From assembly GCA_020746105.1 (NCBI GenBank), contig CM036618.1, positions 43,495,014 to 43,559,013 on the forward strand: DNA of 64,000 nucleotides, given 5' to 3'. Both the position numbers and the translations under genes were made by a program. Shown here in pieces: positions 49,154-62,499 of this stretch. The stretch's first letter is position 1; every line of letters starts with the position of its first letter. Below the pieces are notes generated by a model. The model saw nothing but the letters and a program-made list of their open reading frames with translations, ran no database searches and was not told where the DNA came from. This stretch comes from Trogon surrucura (Eukaryota > Chordata > Aves > Trogoniformes > Trogonidae).

Positions 49154-52100
49154 GAGATGGAACATGGAAAATACAGGGTCAGTATTAAGGAAAAAATTAG
49201 GAATACTGTGCCTAGCTTTCAATCAATGAAACCTCTTAGGAATATGGTTAGGCAGTTTTTAGGAACTATTTAGTTAATTCTGATTTGGACAGTATAAGAT
49301 GACTTCTTGGTATTGTTGTCAGCTTTAATTTGTATGCTTCTGTAGAGGCTGGCTAAGAAGCTTGTGAAGGGCAGGTAAAACTTCCATGAGATGTTACAGC
49401 AACAGTTGTAACAAATATATTAAACAAATTAAATAGAGCTTGGCAAAATTAAAAAAAAAAAAAATACCCAAAAGTAATTGAATTATTCTCTCCTTTCCTT
49501 TTTTTTTATCAGAAGAAAATTCTTTTTTCCAAAAATAAAAATTTATGTTTTAGAAAGTTAACCTAATGCAACCTACCTGTTATATTAATAAAGACGAAAT
49601 ATTTTAGATTTATATATTGATAACATATATTACATTTTGTGCTGATATATTTAAGTAGTACATGTTATAACTAATTCCATTTCAAGATGCAGAATGATTT
49701 TGGTTTTACTTCTTGTCTCCAGAGATTTTTATTTATGTTTCTTTACATTTTTCTGGAAAAGCAGTATTTTCTCCATGCTAAGGCATATAAAAGCTTATAT
49801 CCAACTATAACTTCTTTGTGAAGTGGATATATACAGGCAGTGGATAACTTTTGATTATCTGTAAACACTTCAAAAACCCAAGTGCCAGAATTTGCTGCCC
49901 ACACATCTGTAAATTATGGCAGTGTTGGAAAACTCCTATAGCATGAGATGTGTCCTGTTTTCTGATGTGCTTTTGCACAATCCTTTTAGGATTAGACTTA
50001 AAGAACCCTTTAATACATGGTTCCAAGAGACATAAAGTTAATCCCCAGAAAGATTTACTATTCTATATAAATGAAAAATGTAACTATGTCAATAAATCAA
50101 ACATTAACCACTTTCTCTGTGAATAAACTTCCTTCACAGAAAGACTAATAAATGTTGTTCCACATGCATAGCATCATTACAAACAGACCTTGTTCATTTC
50201 CTTCTGTTGTGCCTTTTATTTCTTCAAATCTCAGACATCAATATGGATTCTATGACTTATGGATTTTTAGCTGCACTGAACAAGAGGGTAGGGAAGGTAA
50301 AAAAGGGAAAAGAGACAATTTAGTTTTACGTATCAGGGTTTCTCCACGTAAGAAATGTGAAAAGACTTTCTAGTAGTGTGACGCTTCATTACTGTGAATG
50401 GTTTATTATCTATTTTCACTTCATGACCTGTGAATCACATGCAAACATTGCAATTTGTTGGTTGAAATTGCTAAGCAAGTGCTATATAAGGATATACTCA
50501 AGTCAAAAAAGCTGATAATGAACTGTAATGGACACTGCTTCAAATAATCAATATGTGCAATTTTGAATAGCAGCTGTTTGATAGGTTACAAAAAGCATGT
50601 GACATTCATCTTTCCCCTCTCTGGATTAATCCCTCTTTCACTTTACAGTTTTCACAATTATCACTTTCAATCTGCTGCAGTGACTGCAAAATCTGCTGCT
50701 TTGGCAGCCACTCCTGTCAGCAAGCATGTTACATGTTCAGCGCTCTTAGGAAACAAATAAAAAGGGGGATGAGCATAGATCAAATAACTATAGGCAAAAT
50801 AAGGAACAAATGTGGGTGGTCATCTGGGGTAACACTGGGCTGTAATAGTAAGACCAGGAATGCAGCCTGAATTTAAGCAACAAACTGGAATTCTTGAGTC
50901 CCTTCTCCACTCGTGACAGTGACAAATATCCTCAAGCAAGTCACTTGCTCTCTCTACTGCTGTAGCTCTTAGTGATCCTGACCTCCTCTGTAAAACACTT
51001 TTTAAGTCTCTACTAAATCAAGACTTGGTGCTGTTAAGAATACTATGACTATGTAAGCAAAATAACTGACCTTGTTGCTCATCAGTACCTGTCCACATGT
51101 AGAACTGGGGATATCTGAATCTGTGTTAGCAATACAAGAAAAGTAGACAGTGTTGCACTGTATTTAGTGCAAAGATCTTAAGCCCTTTGGATTCTTAATA
51201 TCTGATTAGGAAAACAAAATAAATGAAAATAATAAAATAAAATTCTCAGGTTAGTGACTTTCCAAGGGATAACACAATAAAATGACAGAATACCATATAC
51301 ATCAAAGAAAAAATAAATCAAAATATTTTGATTCTTACAAAATTGGAAGAAGCTGTGCTTTCTGAGGAGTTACAGCAGCAAAGATGGAGGTTGAAGATTT
51401 TGAGTTATCATCAATCACTTATTAAAGAATTCCAAATTAAACATCTAACAGAACAAGTTTTCATTGCTTTTTTAAAGGGAAAGTGTATCTTTAATCAGTC
51501 CTTTTACTCCCCTCTTTCAGAACAGGCAGGAATAGAATTCAGATTGAAAATATTTACAGAACTTTGAACTATTCTATTCTACCTGGTGCCTTTGAAGAGT
51601 GCAAAAAAAACCATTTAAAGGAAAAGAAAAACATAACTATGTTATCAACATACACACAAAGAAAGCACAAGAGATAACTGTGTATTAAAGCAAAGCTGAT
51701 GGAGAAACTTTATAGGAGTTGCGACGAAGATATGTAAGTATTTCCACTTTTTGCCATTACTCTAAAATACTTCTAAATAACAGTGCTCAAGTCTTCATGA
51801 ATCATCCTTGGTACTTTCAACTATTCATATTACTTGTAGAAAAAGCAGGCTGAGCAGACTAGATTTGCTCATTTAGAGGACATGGAGAAAATTCCACTTT
51901 CTCTATGCCAGGTAATGTTTAACATAATTTTCTGACCCAGTGTTCTCCAACAGTCCTGTCTGTGGCATAACTGCAAAATATTATTGTTCTGCACTTTGCA
52001 AATCTGAAAAACATATTTTTCTTGTTCTCTGCACAGCACTGATTATTGTAACACAGGACATACTGAATGGACTTATGATCCAATCTGACCTGTCCAAATC

Positions 52101-53239
52101 TTGTCAAAATGAATAGCAAGACCTACAGCAGCTTCAGATGTTAGCCCCTTTTTATTCCTTTTACTAGCATGGTTTTTGGACTGGGTTAGCTGTTTTAAGC
52201 TAATACCTCCTACTTCAAATTAATTTCACTGCCACAAATTACACATGATGAAAAGGAAGTATTTTACCTCACAGAATTTTACCCAGTAAATTTCACTTGA
52301 AACCTGCACTTTGAAAAGTTCACTCACCTCTACTTAATTGGCTTCTGATGGATTTTGAAGTAATAACGTTTAAAAAACAAAGAGATGGTTTCCCCTCTTC
52401 TTGTATCTTAGCCTGGCAAACAGAATAAATCAAATGTTTTGTTGCCCCCTTCAATGTGTTTTTGCTCAGTAAGACCTAAATGTGGCTACATTCAGAGCTG
52501 GGTGACAACACAAACCATTTGTGCCCTCTTCATCTGTTAACTGACTGATTTTGTAGCCTGATTTCATTTATTTTTAGCAGATTAACTACTATAGGATTTA
52601 TCTATGGAAGTCTGCCTATTTCTTTGTGTTGGTGCTTTCCAATTTTACAAATGCTGACAGGCAATGCTTTTTTTATGAAGGATGTTTTCTCTTGAATTAA
52701 TTTTCAGCCTTGCATTTTTATTTTATGATTTAGTTTTTAGTGACTTTTGTTTACACATGAAAATCTGGATATTATTTTTGTTCTTCAGAAATTAAGTTCT
52801 TTTTTTCTTATTCATCCGCATTTATGCAATAAGGTTCTCAGCACAGACTTCCCTGCCAGGAATCTATGCTTCATTTCATTTTATCGTTTACAAATTCACG
52901 CTAACTACTCTATTAATAGGTATTTATTGGAGGAGAAAAAAATCTTTCCTGAAGCTGCTTCTTTATAATGAATACTGATAATAAAAAAGATTTCAATTAA
53001 AGATTAGGAGAAACGAAAAAAACCTCAATAGCTACAATGTGCTCTACGTACCCCTTAGGAAGCTTAGGATGAAGTAGTACAGATCAGAGATATTCCAAAT
53101 TCAGTGGTGGTAAGGTCTGATGCTAACAATTCAACACATACTTCAGTTCTTACAGATCCAGCCTGAGCACAAAGTGACAACATGAAGCGTTCTCTGCTGT
53201 ACATGTCTCTGGGCTCATGTGATCTGGTACAATTTTAAC
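49154..53239. other. AT-rich unique DNA, no gene seen
   Basis: No gene, RNA gene or repeat family was recognised. There is a 14-A run at about 49450-49463. Open frames are short and chance-like. Confidence 0.55.
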
Positions 53240-53263
53240 ATTCTGTGATTCTGTGATTCTGTG
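53240..53263 (+). repeat. Three ATTCTGTG octamers (CR1-type tail remnant)
   Basis: Three perfect tandem ATTCTGTG units match the 3' tail octamer (ATTCTRTG) of CR1 and CR1-mobilised SINEs, read on the plus strand. The bases before it show no clear CR1 body. This may be the end of a very short 5'-truncated insertion or an unrelated microsatellite. Confidence 0.5.
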
Positions 53264-56200
53264 AATTTTAAAAGATATTTTCAAATGACCTCTCTCTTTC
53301 CTATATGACAGATTTCACTCAGAAAGCTATAAAGCACTAAACTAAGCTACGAGTAATGAGTTGTAACTTGTCACACTTGTCCATATATATTCTGAACGTG
53401 GACTTGAAGATACTAAGATATCAACAAAGTATAAAACTGGAGCACACTTCAAATGTTAAGCACTTTGTATGTTAGTACTTTCTTCTTTTTTTCTTCTCAC
53501 TGTCTCTTTGGAATTTTGGATGTGACTGTGCAGGAGTAGCACAGACATCTGCTGCAGCACTTTGCTGATCCTCACTCCGTGTGTCAGAAAGAATATTACC
53601 TGACACTGACACATTAAGTCAGAGAGAATCACTTATTTTCTGTGTTTCAGATGTATAAGTAGAATGAAGGAGAGAAATATTTTCAGCTTCAGTAAAACAG
53701 AAGATATATACTGGAAAAATGTGACTTTTCTGAAAATAGTGATATATTTTAAAAACAATTCAAATAGTAGTATCACATCTTGGGAGGGGATATTAAAATT
53801 TCTATCAGAATACTGAACATCAGTGAATGAATTTTTAAAATTTGTAAATCATCTAAGATAACCCACATAGTTCTCAACATTTTTCTCCACAGTGCCTTTC
53901 TCCACAGCAGAACTTTTGGCAGCCTTAATGCATTTTATTTGTAGGTGTTTGTTATTAGTTAGGCTGCAATCAGAACAATGTGCTCTTTAATGAAATAATA
54001 ACTTTTCAGCTGTAGATATTCTGTGGCAAGAAGAATGGAATAAGAATGAGTAAATGTGTGTATGTTTACCTTAATTTTGTTGTATGTCTTCTGCTTTTTA
54101 GAAACAGTTGAAAATAGAAGTAAATGTTGAGAAAGAAGCATAGCAGAATGGGACAAGAAACAGAGGTGACGAAAGTTTAGATTGAATATCTAATGTATTT
54201 AAATTAAAAACAAAACAAAACTAAAAACCAACATTGTAAAAAGGTGTGATAATTCACTCTGAACGTGATTTCAAAGATGGGCTTTCAAATTTTATCTAGG
54301 TCAGTGTGCACCAGGGACTGAGTATTAACGCTGGCACAATGCAAGGAAAGACAATGAAGTCAGCCCACAGACCAATTTTGTCCTAACTGTTGCTAACAAC
54401 TACTGACTAGCTCGCAGCTTCATACAGACTGAATTAGACATATAAAATTCCCCAAGCGTATGTATATATCCACAGCATAAAGCTCTGTCTCACAACAGAT
54501 GGCATCCTTCTGAGAAGATAGCCAGGAATGGAATATTTGTTATTGTTATCAATAATAGTAATTGTTTCCAGTAGAGTTTGTGGTCTGTGGTTCCTGTTAA
54601 TACTAATATTGAGACTGCTTATTTCCTCACTTCTACTTTTCTACAGTTCAGGATGCAGCCTGCGTTTGGCTCTATCTCTTAGAAAAATGCTATTCAAACT
54701 TCTGATCCCTTGTCTACACCCCTCTCTCCTTCATCGACCCCCAGCCTTCCTCTACCTGCTTCTACTTCTTTCCTCTGCCACCCTTCCTACTGACCTCTTA
54801 CTTTTCTCTAACATTTTCTTCTTGAAACAGCAGTTATGATTTAAGCCTCTGCCTTCATAAAGCCAAACCATACTCACCAGAAAAACAGAGATCTACCTTG
54901 AGTTTATTCTGTTTTCTGATTATTACCTTCTCCAAAACTCCTAATTTGTTTTACCACTACAGTTTATTCAAAGAATATGGTGGATTGTGGGTATTTTTCT
55001 ATTTTTAAGACAACCTTAGTGTACTATGAGAAATCCATTAAGCATGTGAATACTGCTCAAATCACGTTTTTTGCAGAAACAAAAGGGTTTACAAATGTTC
55101 TTATATTTAGATAAAACAGGTTTTAAATATATTGAGTTTAAATTACTTCGTTTGTTTATCTGAAAAATCTTGTATCAGTGCTGAAAGGACAAATCAAAAG
55201 AACACTTAAGCTCTAAATATCATGAAAAAAAGCTTCATAATTCTGGTTTAGAAACATACTAAGTAATGAAGACCTACAAACTAATTTAAATGAACAAAGA
55301 ATCCTGTACATCAGGGAGTTGGCATGTAAGAAAAAACAAACCAGACCAAAAGCAAACCTTATTTCAGTTGAAACTTCTGTATGGCGTAAGGCTATCCAAG
55401 ACTTTCCTTTTAATTTAATTAACTTCAGTAACAATTATATTTTGCATGGCAAATGTTCTTCTTTTTGCTTACTTCAGTCTCCTGTCAGCTACTCATTTGA
55501 TTGTAACCACCAGCAGAAAGTGTACTTGGGAGTGGCAGCGGTCTCATTTTAGAGAAATATGAAACAGGCTGGAAAAACACTAATAAAACTTGGGAGGAAA
55601 ATAGTCTATGATGTCAACACAACCTTCAAATCCATGGACTACATTTATTAAAAAAATAAATATACACTTATGTCATGCTCTTGTCATTAACATTTAATGT
55701 GCAAGGAGTGGGCGCACATTCTATATTTAATTAAAACACAAAATTATGACTTCCATCTGCACATGCAGACCTGAGAAGGAGCTTAAGGTGCACAAAAAAT
55801 TTACATCTGGCATTCAAATATTGGTGGGGGCGATATTTTGACTGTATTGGGTATCATATCATTCCTCTAGCGCAGAATAAATATGATACTTTATTTATTA
55901 ATGCTTGAAGACATTTTCAATATCTGAAGTTTCTCAGACACTTGTATACAGTTTAAATCATGTGGGGGAGAATAGCTTCCCAGGGTTATGGTTTCTCTTC
56001 AGCTGTTTACTTATTTTTATTTTATTTTTTGGTTCCATTGGAAACACACAGAATATTCTTTTTTTTTCAGCACTGCTTTTTCTCTAATTCTTTTGTTCTA
56101 CATTTGATGCCAAGGAGTGTAGAACATGTAAAATCCATACAGCAGACTGCAATCTCCCTAACCATATGCTATTTTTACAGCAGGTCACCTGTGGAAATGC

Positions 56201-59200
56201 TTTTTGTCAACCAAATCCTCCTCCTCTTGGCTTGTCACTCCACTTGTTCACACTGGGGCTAATCCTGGTGCTGTCACCCTGCAGACACTGAAGCCACCAT
56301 CTGCTCTTTGCCCTACTCCGGCCTTTGATCAAACAGTGAGCAAATCCTTCAGGATGGGGAAGGATTTCCTGGGCACTGGCCATACGGCAACAGATTTGGT
56401 CATTGCATGGAGTCCTGTGTAGTAGCACTGTGACTGCTGGGAAGTAACGTTCCTTTCCAACATCTTCACTTGGAGTTAGGGACGTTTCTCGATGCAAAAA
56501 AATCAATCATTCTTACCCACCTCAAAAGTGGCAAAGGCACTTGCACGCAGTTTTGAAATGAGGTTATTAAGTGGACATCACGTTCCTCAGAGTGGCAAAG
56601 ACTAACCCCATGAAGGAAAAGGGAAAGAACCATGATGGTTTTCCCGCAATCCCACCTGAAAAATGTTTGCTGACAAGGAGTTCGAGTGACCCAGAAAGGT
56701 GATGATTCAGAATTGTTTTCTTGACCATATGTAAACAGACCTGAAGCTCAGCTAATAAGGCTGGGTATCTGCAAGAGGAAGTCCAAAATGCTGAAGGGGA
56801 TCCTAATTTTGTGACAGAGGAAGGGAACTGGAGCCACTGCAACAGCGCAAGCCGGCAGACCTTAGCATAACTTGCTTTTGCTGGGGAGGGCACTGCTGAG
56901 CAGAGATGGGATGCAATACATCACTTATCTCTCTTATCAGCCTAGAGTGGGGGCACTTAATTGTTCAATTCTTGCTAAACCCTGCGAAACTGCCTCTGAC
57001 ATTGCTTGAGGTAGGACAGAGGCTAAAACAGTTGCTGAGTAAGTGTTACTGCTGGGCCTTAAAATATCTGTAGTCTATAACAGAACTGCTGAACTAACAA
57101 GCTGCTGAGCCAGCATAATGAATAGAACATAGCAAAAATAATGCAATAACTTTGTGGTTGAGACAGCTGTAAATGAAAGAAAAGGGAAGGGCTGTCTCTC
57201 AGTCAGTTTCAAAGAACTGGCTCCCCAGTCTCTTGTATTTGGGCTGGAATGGATTCAGCAAAACAGCAGAAGGACAGGCTGGACAGCTGAGAACATATGT
57301 GGCCAGTGGGTCACAGCATTATAAGGAAAAAAAAGACAACTCAGAAATTCAATGTGGGGTCAGCAGAAGAGAATCAGCGGTGCAGGTGCCAGGGGCTGAG
57401 AACTATCTCTCGGAAAGTGAGCATTTTCTCCAAATTGCCTTGACATAATGAGCACGATGTGCCTGGATCCCCTGTGCTTTGAGTGTGACCTCCAAGTGTC
57501 AATGGGGGGATGTCTTGCAGACCTTCATATGTTGGGAGAACTTAGGAATCTAGGCAGAAGAATGTCTCATAACCAGGATTCCGTGTTGCAAACAACTGTG
57601 TGCTACAGTTTATCACAAATATCCACTACTATTTACATAATGTCATTAGTTGTCTTACGGGATTGCTACAAAAATAGTTAGATAGACAGATTCATACATA
57701 TATACATGCATACCTACATATATTTATAGATTTGCTGCTTATCTTGCTCATCATTATGTCATTGTTCAGCTGCTGTAATTGCCTGTAGTCATTGCCTGGG
57801 TTTTGGTTGTTGCACAGTTAAATATTGCTGACTTGTAGACATAGTTGCAGTTGCTGTGCTTGCACTTAAGCAGTGGAATTTCTATAAGCTACCAGTCAAC
57901 ATAAGGTGTTAAAATCATCATATATACCCCCTGAACAGTTAATCTTGTTCCTATCTGGAAAATAACATTGCACATGTCTGTGGTTGTGCTTCTACCCACT
58001 AACTCATTTGTATCAACTATGTAAATTTTACAGTTACAACTTCAGAAAATTAAAAAGGATAGGATACTGATACATAATTGTTCATATTGTTAAACTGATA
58101 GCCTGGTTTGGTCCAGAAGAGCTAGGAGAACTACTAAACTACCATGCCAGCTAGCATGTCTGGGGATGCTGTTGACGATGACATGGGTTAGAAATCATTC
58201 TCAATAGGCAGTTTGGATGTCAACATCATGTTTCGGCAGGAAGGAGGTTTAATTGCATGGACACAGATTCAGCATGTCTGATGGCTTCAGGAACAAAGCA
58301 TAAAACTCGTTTCATCTTATACAGCACACACAGCCTTATGTATCTTTCTTACTCATGTCCGTGAAACTTTTGAGCGTAGTTCTACAGCTTCTGGTAGGAC
58401 TTCTTTTCTATTCAAACAGCTGGAAAAGCTCTATTGAACAGAGCAGCGATGATAGAGACTGAATTTTGTATGAATAAATTTTAAGATTCTACAGAACTTA
58501 ACAGAAGGATAGCCTCTTATAAGGGTATGGATTATTGTATATAATAAATTATATCACATTCAGGGTGTCCCAAGAGACACAAACAGAATATTTTGTCTTT
58601 TTTGCTTTATTATTAAATTATGTTACATTTTAATTTGAGATTTAATATTGTCCTTTACAGGGAACACATGCTCCATTTTTTTCATACCCTTTTCCTTTAG
58701 GAGTTTTTTTTTCATTCCTTTCTTATTCTGAATTTTAATAAAAAGCAGAAAAAGTATGCAAAATATAACACATTGAGCACTCCTTTCAAGCACAAGCAGA
58801 ACGTTTACTCAAATTAAAGGAAAAAAATAACTATATGTCAGCATATGTAATTTTGAGTTTATATGAATCTGAGTCATTAAGCTGAAGTCTAGACTCGGAA
58901 TGACTTCTTTTTCCCTGTCATCTGGTTTTAATTGGAGCATAATTTTATGTCTTCACAGAACGACTCTCACATGTTACTAGTTTTTTAACAAAAACACATA
59001 TATAGAAAAAGAGTTGATTTTCCCCTATCACTTCTTATTTCCTTTTCTCAAAGACTTGAAAAATTATTTAGAACTTTAAGGACTATTCCTCACCTCTTGT
59101 CCTGTTTCTCAGATGAAATTCCAAAAAAAGGGAAGTTCTCTCTATCTCTTTTAAAAAAGTTCATTGTTCCCTTGTGAGATAAATTGCTGAGATGGGAAAC

Positions 59201-59369
59201 GTGGAAAGAAAGTCTGTAAGGTAAAGCTCCCAGGGCTCCTATGGATGTTCACTTTAATCAGGTTTGGAAATGCACTGGGGATCAGATACGTTAATCATGG
59301 AAAATTGGTGCCTAAAACCAAATGTACCAGAGTGAAAAATACAAAAAGCTGCTGCATTTCCCCCCTCCC

Positions 59370-59640
59370 AAGAAGCAGCATTTCAGTTAGCAGCCATGTT
59401 GACAGCAGCTGTTCCTGCTGCGTCTGAGTCCTCTTCGCCTCCCTTAAGGAGTGTGATATTAATGCCTGTGCTTAGTCTGTGCTCAGATATCGATATTCAC
59501 ATAAGCAGCTATTCCTCATTTCTTCATTTCCATCACAACAACACTCGTTCCTTGTTGTAATGGAAAATGCAAAACAGGGAAAATGCAGTACTGCAACTGG
59601 AAGCATTAATAATTCCTGGTAGATGAATAGGCACTCATCA
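59370..59640. promoter_or_regulatory. Possible conserved non-coding element (speculative)
   Basis: A repeat-free block contains CAGCTG (E-box type), a perfect palindrome ATATCGATAT (59487-59496) that includes an ATCGAT core as bound by ONECUT and CUX homeodomain proteins, and several retained CpGs. No coding frame spans it. An enhancer role is inference from composition and motif only. Confidence 0.18.
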
Positions 59641-62468
59641 TGATCTATCTAAATAACAGTAAAAAACCTTATAGATCTAAATAAAATATAAACAATAACA
59701 ATAATAAATAAACAAGAGTTTGAGATTTATATTTCTTTGCCTTTTTTGTGAAAAATCAAGAGGTAAAAGCAAGCCACATTTTCAACATGAAGCATAAGCA
59801 CTTGGTACTTCACTGTTACTTAATGAAAATTAAGATTCCAAGTAATAAAAGAAATAAAAAAGCAACTCTTAGAGGTGAGGTTTCAAGAACAAAAATTGTA
59901 TTTTGTTGATTCATGACAAAATCATAAAAACAGACATCTGGGAAAGTATACTGTCAAGATGCTGCTGTTTAGCCTAAATTAAGGTGGATTTTCACTGTAC
60001 TCTCACACAAATAAAAAGCAGTTCGTGCTCCATGCAAGTAAATTTTTGTAATCCCTATTTTTTTCCTCAGAAATGAATTGCCTAAAAAATGCTGTTAAAT
60101 GTGACTGTAAGGTTTATTCATTTTCTCTTCACTCTATTTATTTAAAAATTTATTCTGACAGTACTTCTGCTTTCTATCATCTTTCTAGCATCTCAGTGAA
60201 AACCCATGTCACTGCCTACTGCTGCTGCACCTGATGTTTTATTTCTGCGTCTCTCTCCAAACTTGAGTATGAACCTTAAGACGTGAAATCATCCATGAGG
60301 TAAGCTGTTGCTTCTTATGCAAAACAGCCAGCAATGCCATTTATTCAGTGTAAGATTTATTCTTAAACCACTGCACAGGGTTAAATTTACAATGATATTA
60401 AGTGGATTTGGATGTGTATATTAGCAGGAGGCTGGAGGCCTAACTGAATTCCTTTCTGGTATATTCAGAGTCACTATAGGTGTTATTTATGCCATTTCTC
60501 TTCTTAGTGCCTTTGCCAAAAAAATAAAAGTCAGTCCAACACAGTTGTCATCTAAAAATAAACACCAATGAGATCTTCTTCCTGTGGGCTGTAAGGTCAT
60601 TCTGTAACTCAGCATGGTTCATTGATCTCTTCTACCCCCTGTGCCTTTCCAGTTTTATTGGAAATCTGTTCAAAGGAGAATATATCTTACCATGTACTAC
60701 CCTACGAACTGCTGCTAAATGCTGAGTAAAAGCTTCTCTTCTACCCTCTTTATTCCTTGTCCTTAGAGACAGAACCAAAGAAAATCTTCCCAAGTCCTTC
60801 AGTCATCAGCTGAAAACAGATGAGCTGGGAATACAGGCTGAATACCTTCTGCTGCTCTTCCTTTGGGCAAGTTCACTAGTTCAGGAAACACCTTGGGACC
60901 AATTCACGTCAGTGTGTGTCTGTACTGCTTCTTTCATTAGCATGAAGAGCCTCGAAATAATTTAAGTCAATGATCTGATTATTAATAAAGAACAGCACCG
61001 GACACAGGTCAGACATGCCCACCTTTTATTTATCTTCCTTTTAATATATCACAGTACTAAACAGTATTGTGAAGAGAAATCATATTGCAACTAGCAAGAG
61101 AGAAATCTATCTACCTATTTACTTCCTGTCAGCCTAGTCATATCATGGCATAGGGAAGTTCAAGCACTCATATAAACATATGTAACCTATTAGAAAAAAA
61201 AAGGAGTTTCAACCACATTCATTCAAGTTACATCCCGTCTTCTTAGTAAACTCTGATATGAAAGGTAAAATATGAACATGTGTGCTGGGAATTTTACTGG
61301 AAGCTTAACAGCTGTAAAATAATCAGTGAGATTTGACTCATTTTTTGTTCTTTTCCTCTTTCTTTCTTTAAAATAAAAGTTTATAACAAGACTAATGTAT
61401 GTGCACTGAAGCCGGCAGCTTGGATTACTACAGCAGCTCGTGAGCAGTAGGATCCTGGGGTCTGCAGGGCTCCACAAAAACAAATGGCTTGCCTTTGGGC
61501 TGCCCTTGGAAAACTGTGCAAAAAAGAATGAGTCTCAGTACTCTGAGAAAAAGTAAGATGAAGCACTCGAATTCATTTGATTCCTACTATGGAAGCACAT
61601 CTGACAAAACAAATCTGCATCAGGCTTTTTATAAAGTGTTACCTTTCACTTTTTCCTACTGCTGGGGCAGGCAGCTGCATGCCCCTTCCCCATCTAGACC
61701 TCATTCATCTCTTCCCTCTCTTCTCTATTCCTCTTGAATATTAACATTCGTCTGCTTTTGATCTCATGGTTTTTGCTGTCAAATATATAAAGATGGGCTA
61801 GAAAGTCTATGTTCCTGAGTTCTAGTAGTTTAAGTATCTCTCACCCAGTATATTTGATAGATATGCTCTTTAAATCATTACCTGATGCATACAACTTTAA
61901 GAGTAATTTTTTTTCTCTGCCTCAGCTTATTCCTTCATCTCAAAGGTGAAGTGGTGTTGAAGCAGCAAGAGAGTCCAGAAATAGAGTATCTCTTTGACCA
62001 GACATTCAAACTTCTCTGTTTGTGTCAGCACCTCTCATATTCTCCAAAGACATTCCTGCCTTCATGACTTCTTTAGTCTTCACCCAGTCGCTTCCTTCAC
62101 TCTCTACTCTCAAATAAACATGCAGCACATACCCTGAACCTTAACTAAATAGATTCAAAGGTATTTGTAAATAGTTTTTAAATCCACAGATGAAGGATAT
62201 CGTTTCAGCCCAGAAGAACGGCATGCAAGAAATTCCACTGTCATATTTTTACACTGCGACTAGGTAGAAGTGAATTTCTCTCAAAAAGTTTTAAGATCTT
62301 TTGCCTTTCATCACTGCTGCGTATTTTTTAGTCAGGATGTGATGTATGTATAATTAGTGAATACATTGAGCAGGTGGTGAGTCACCCAAGTCCTAAATTT
62401 CTTCCACCTCATGGAAACTGAATGGAGGGCCATTTTCAATGGCCATGACCTAAGCTTCAACAGATACA

Positions 62469-62499
62469 CACACGTGCCTATCCAATTTTTACACGTGTG
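62469..62499. repeat. Inverted CACACGTG / CACGTGTG pair
   Basis: CACACGTG (62469-62476) and its exact reverse complement CACGTGTG (62492-62499) are separated by 15 bases. Each contains the palindromic E-box CACGTG. It could be a paired bHLH site or a small hairpin, and chance is also possible. Confidence 0.7.
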
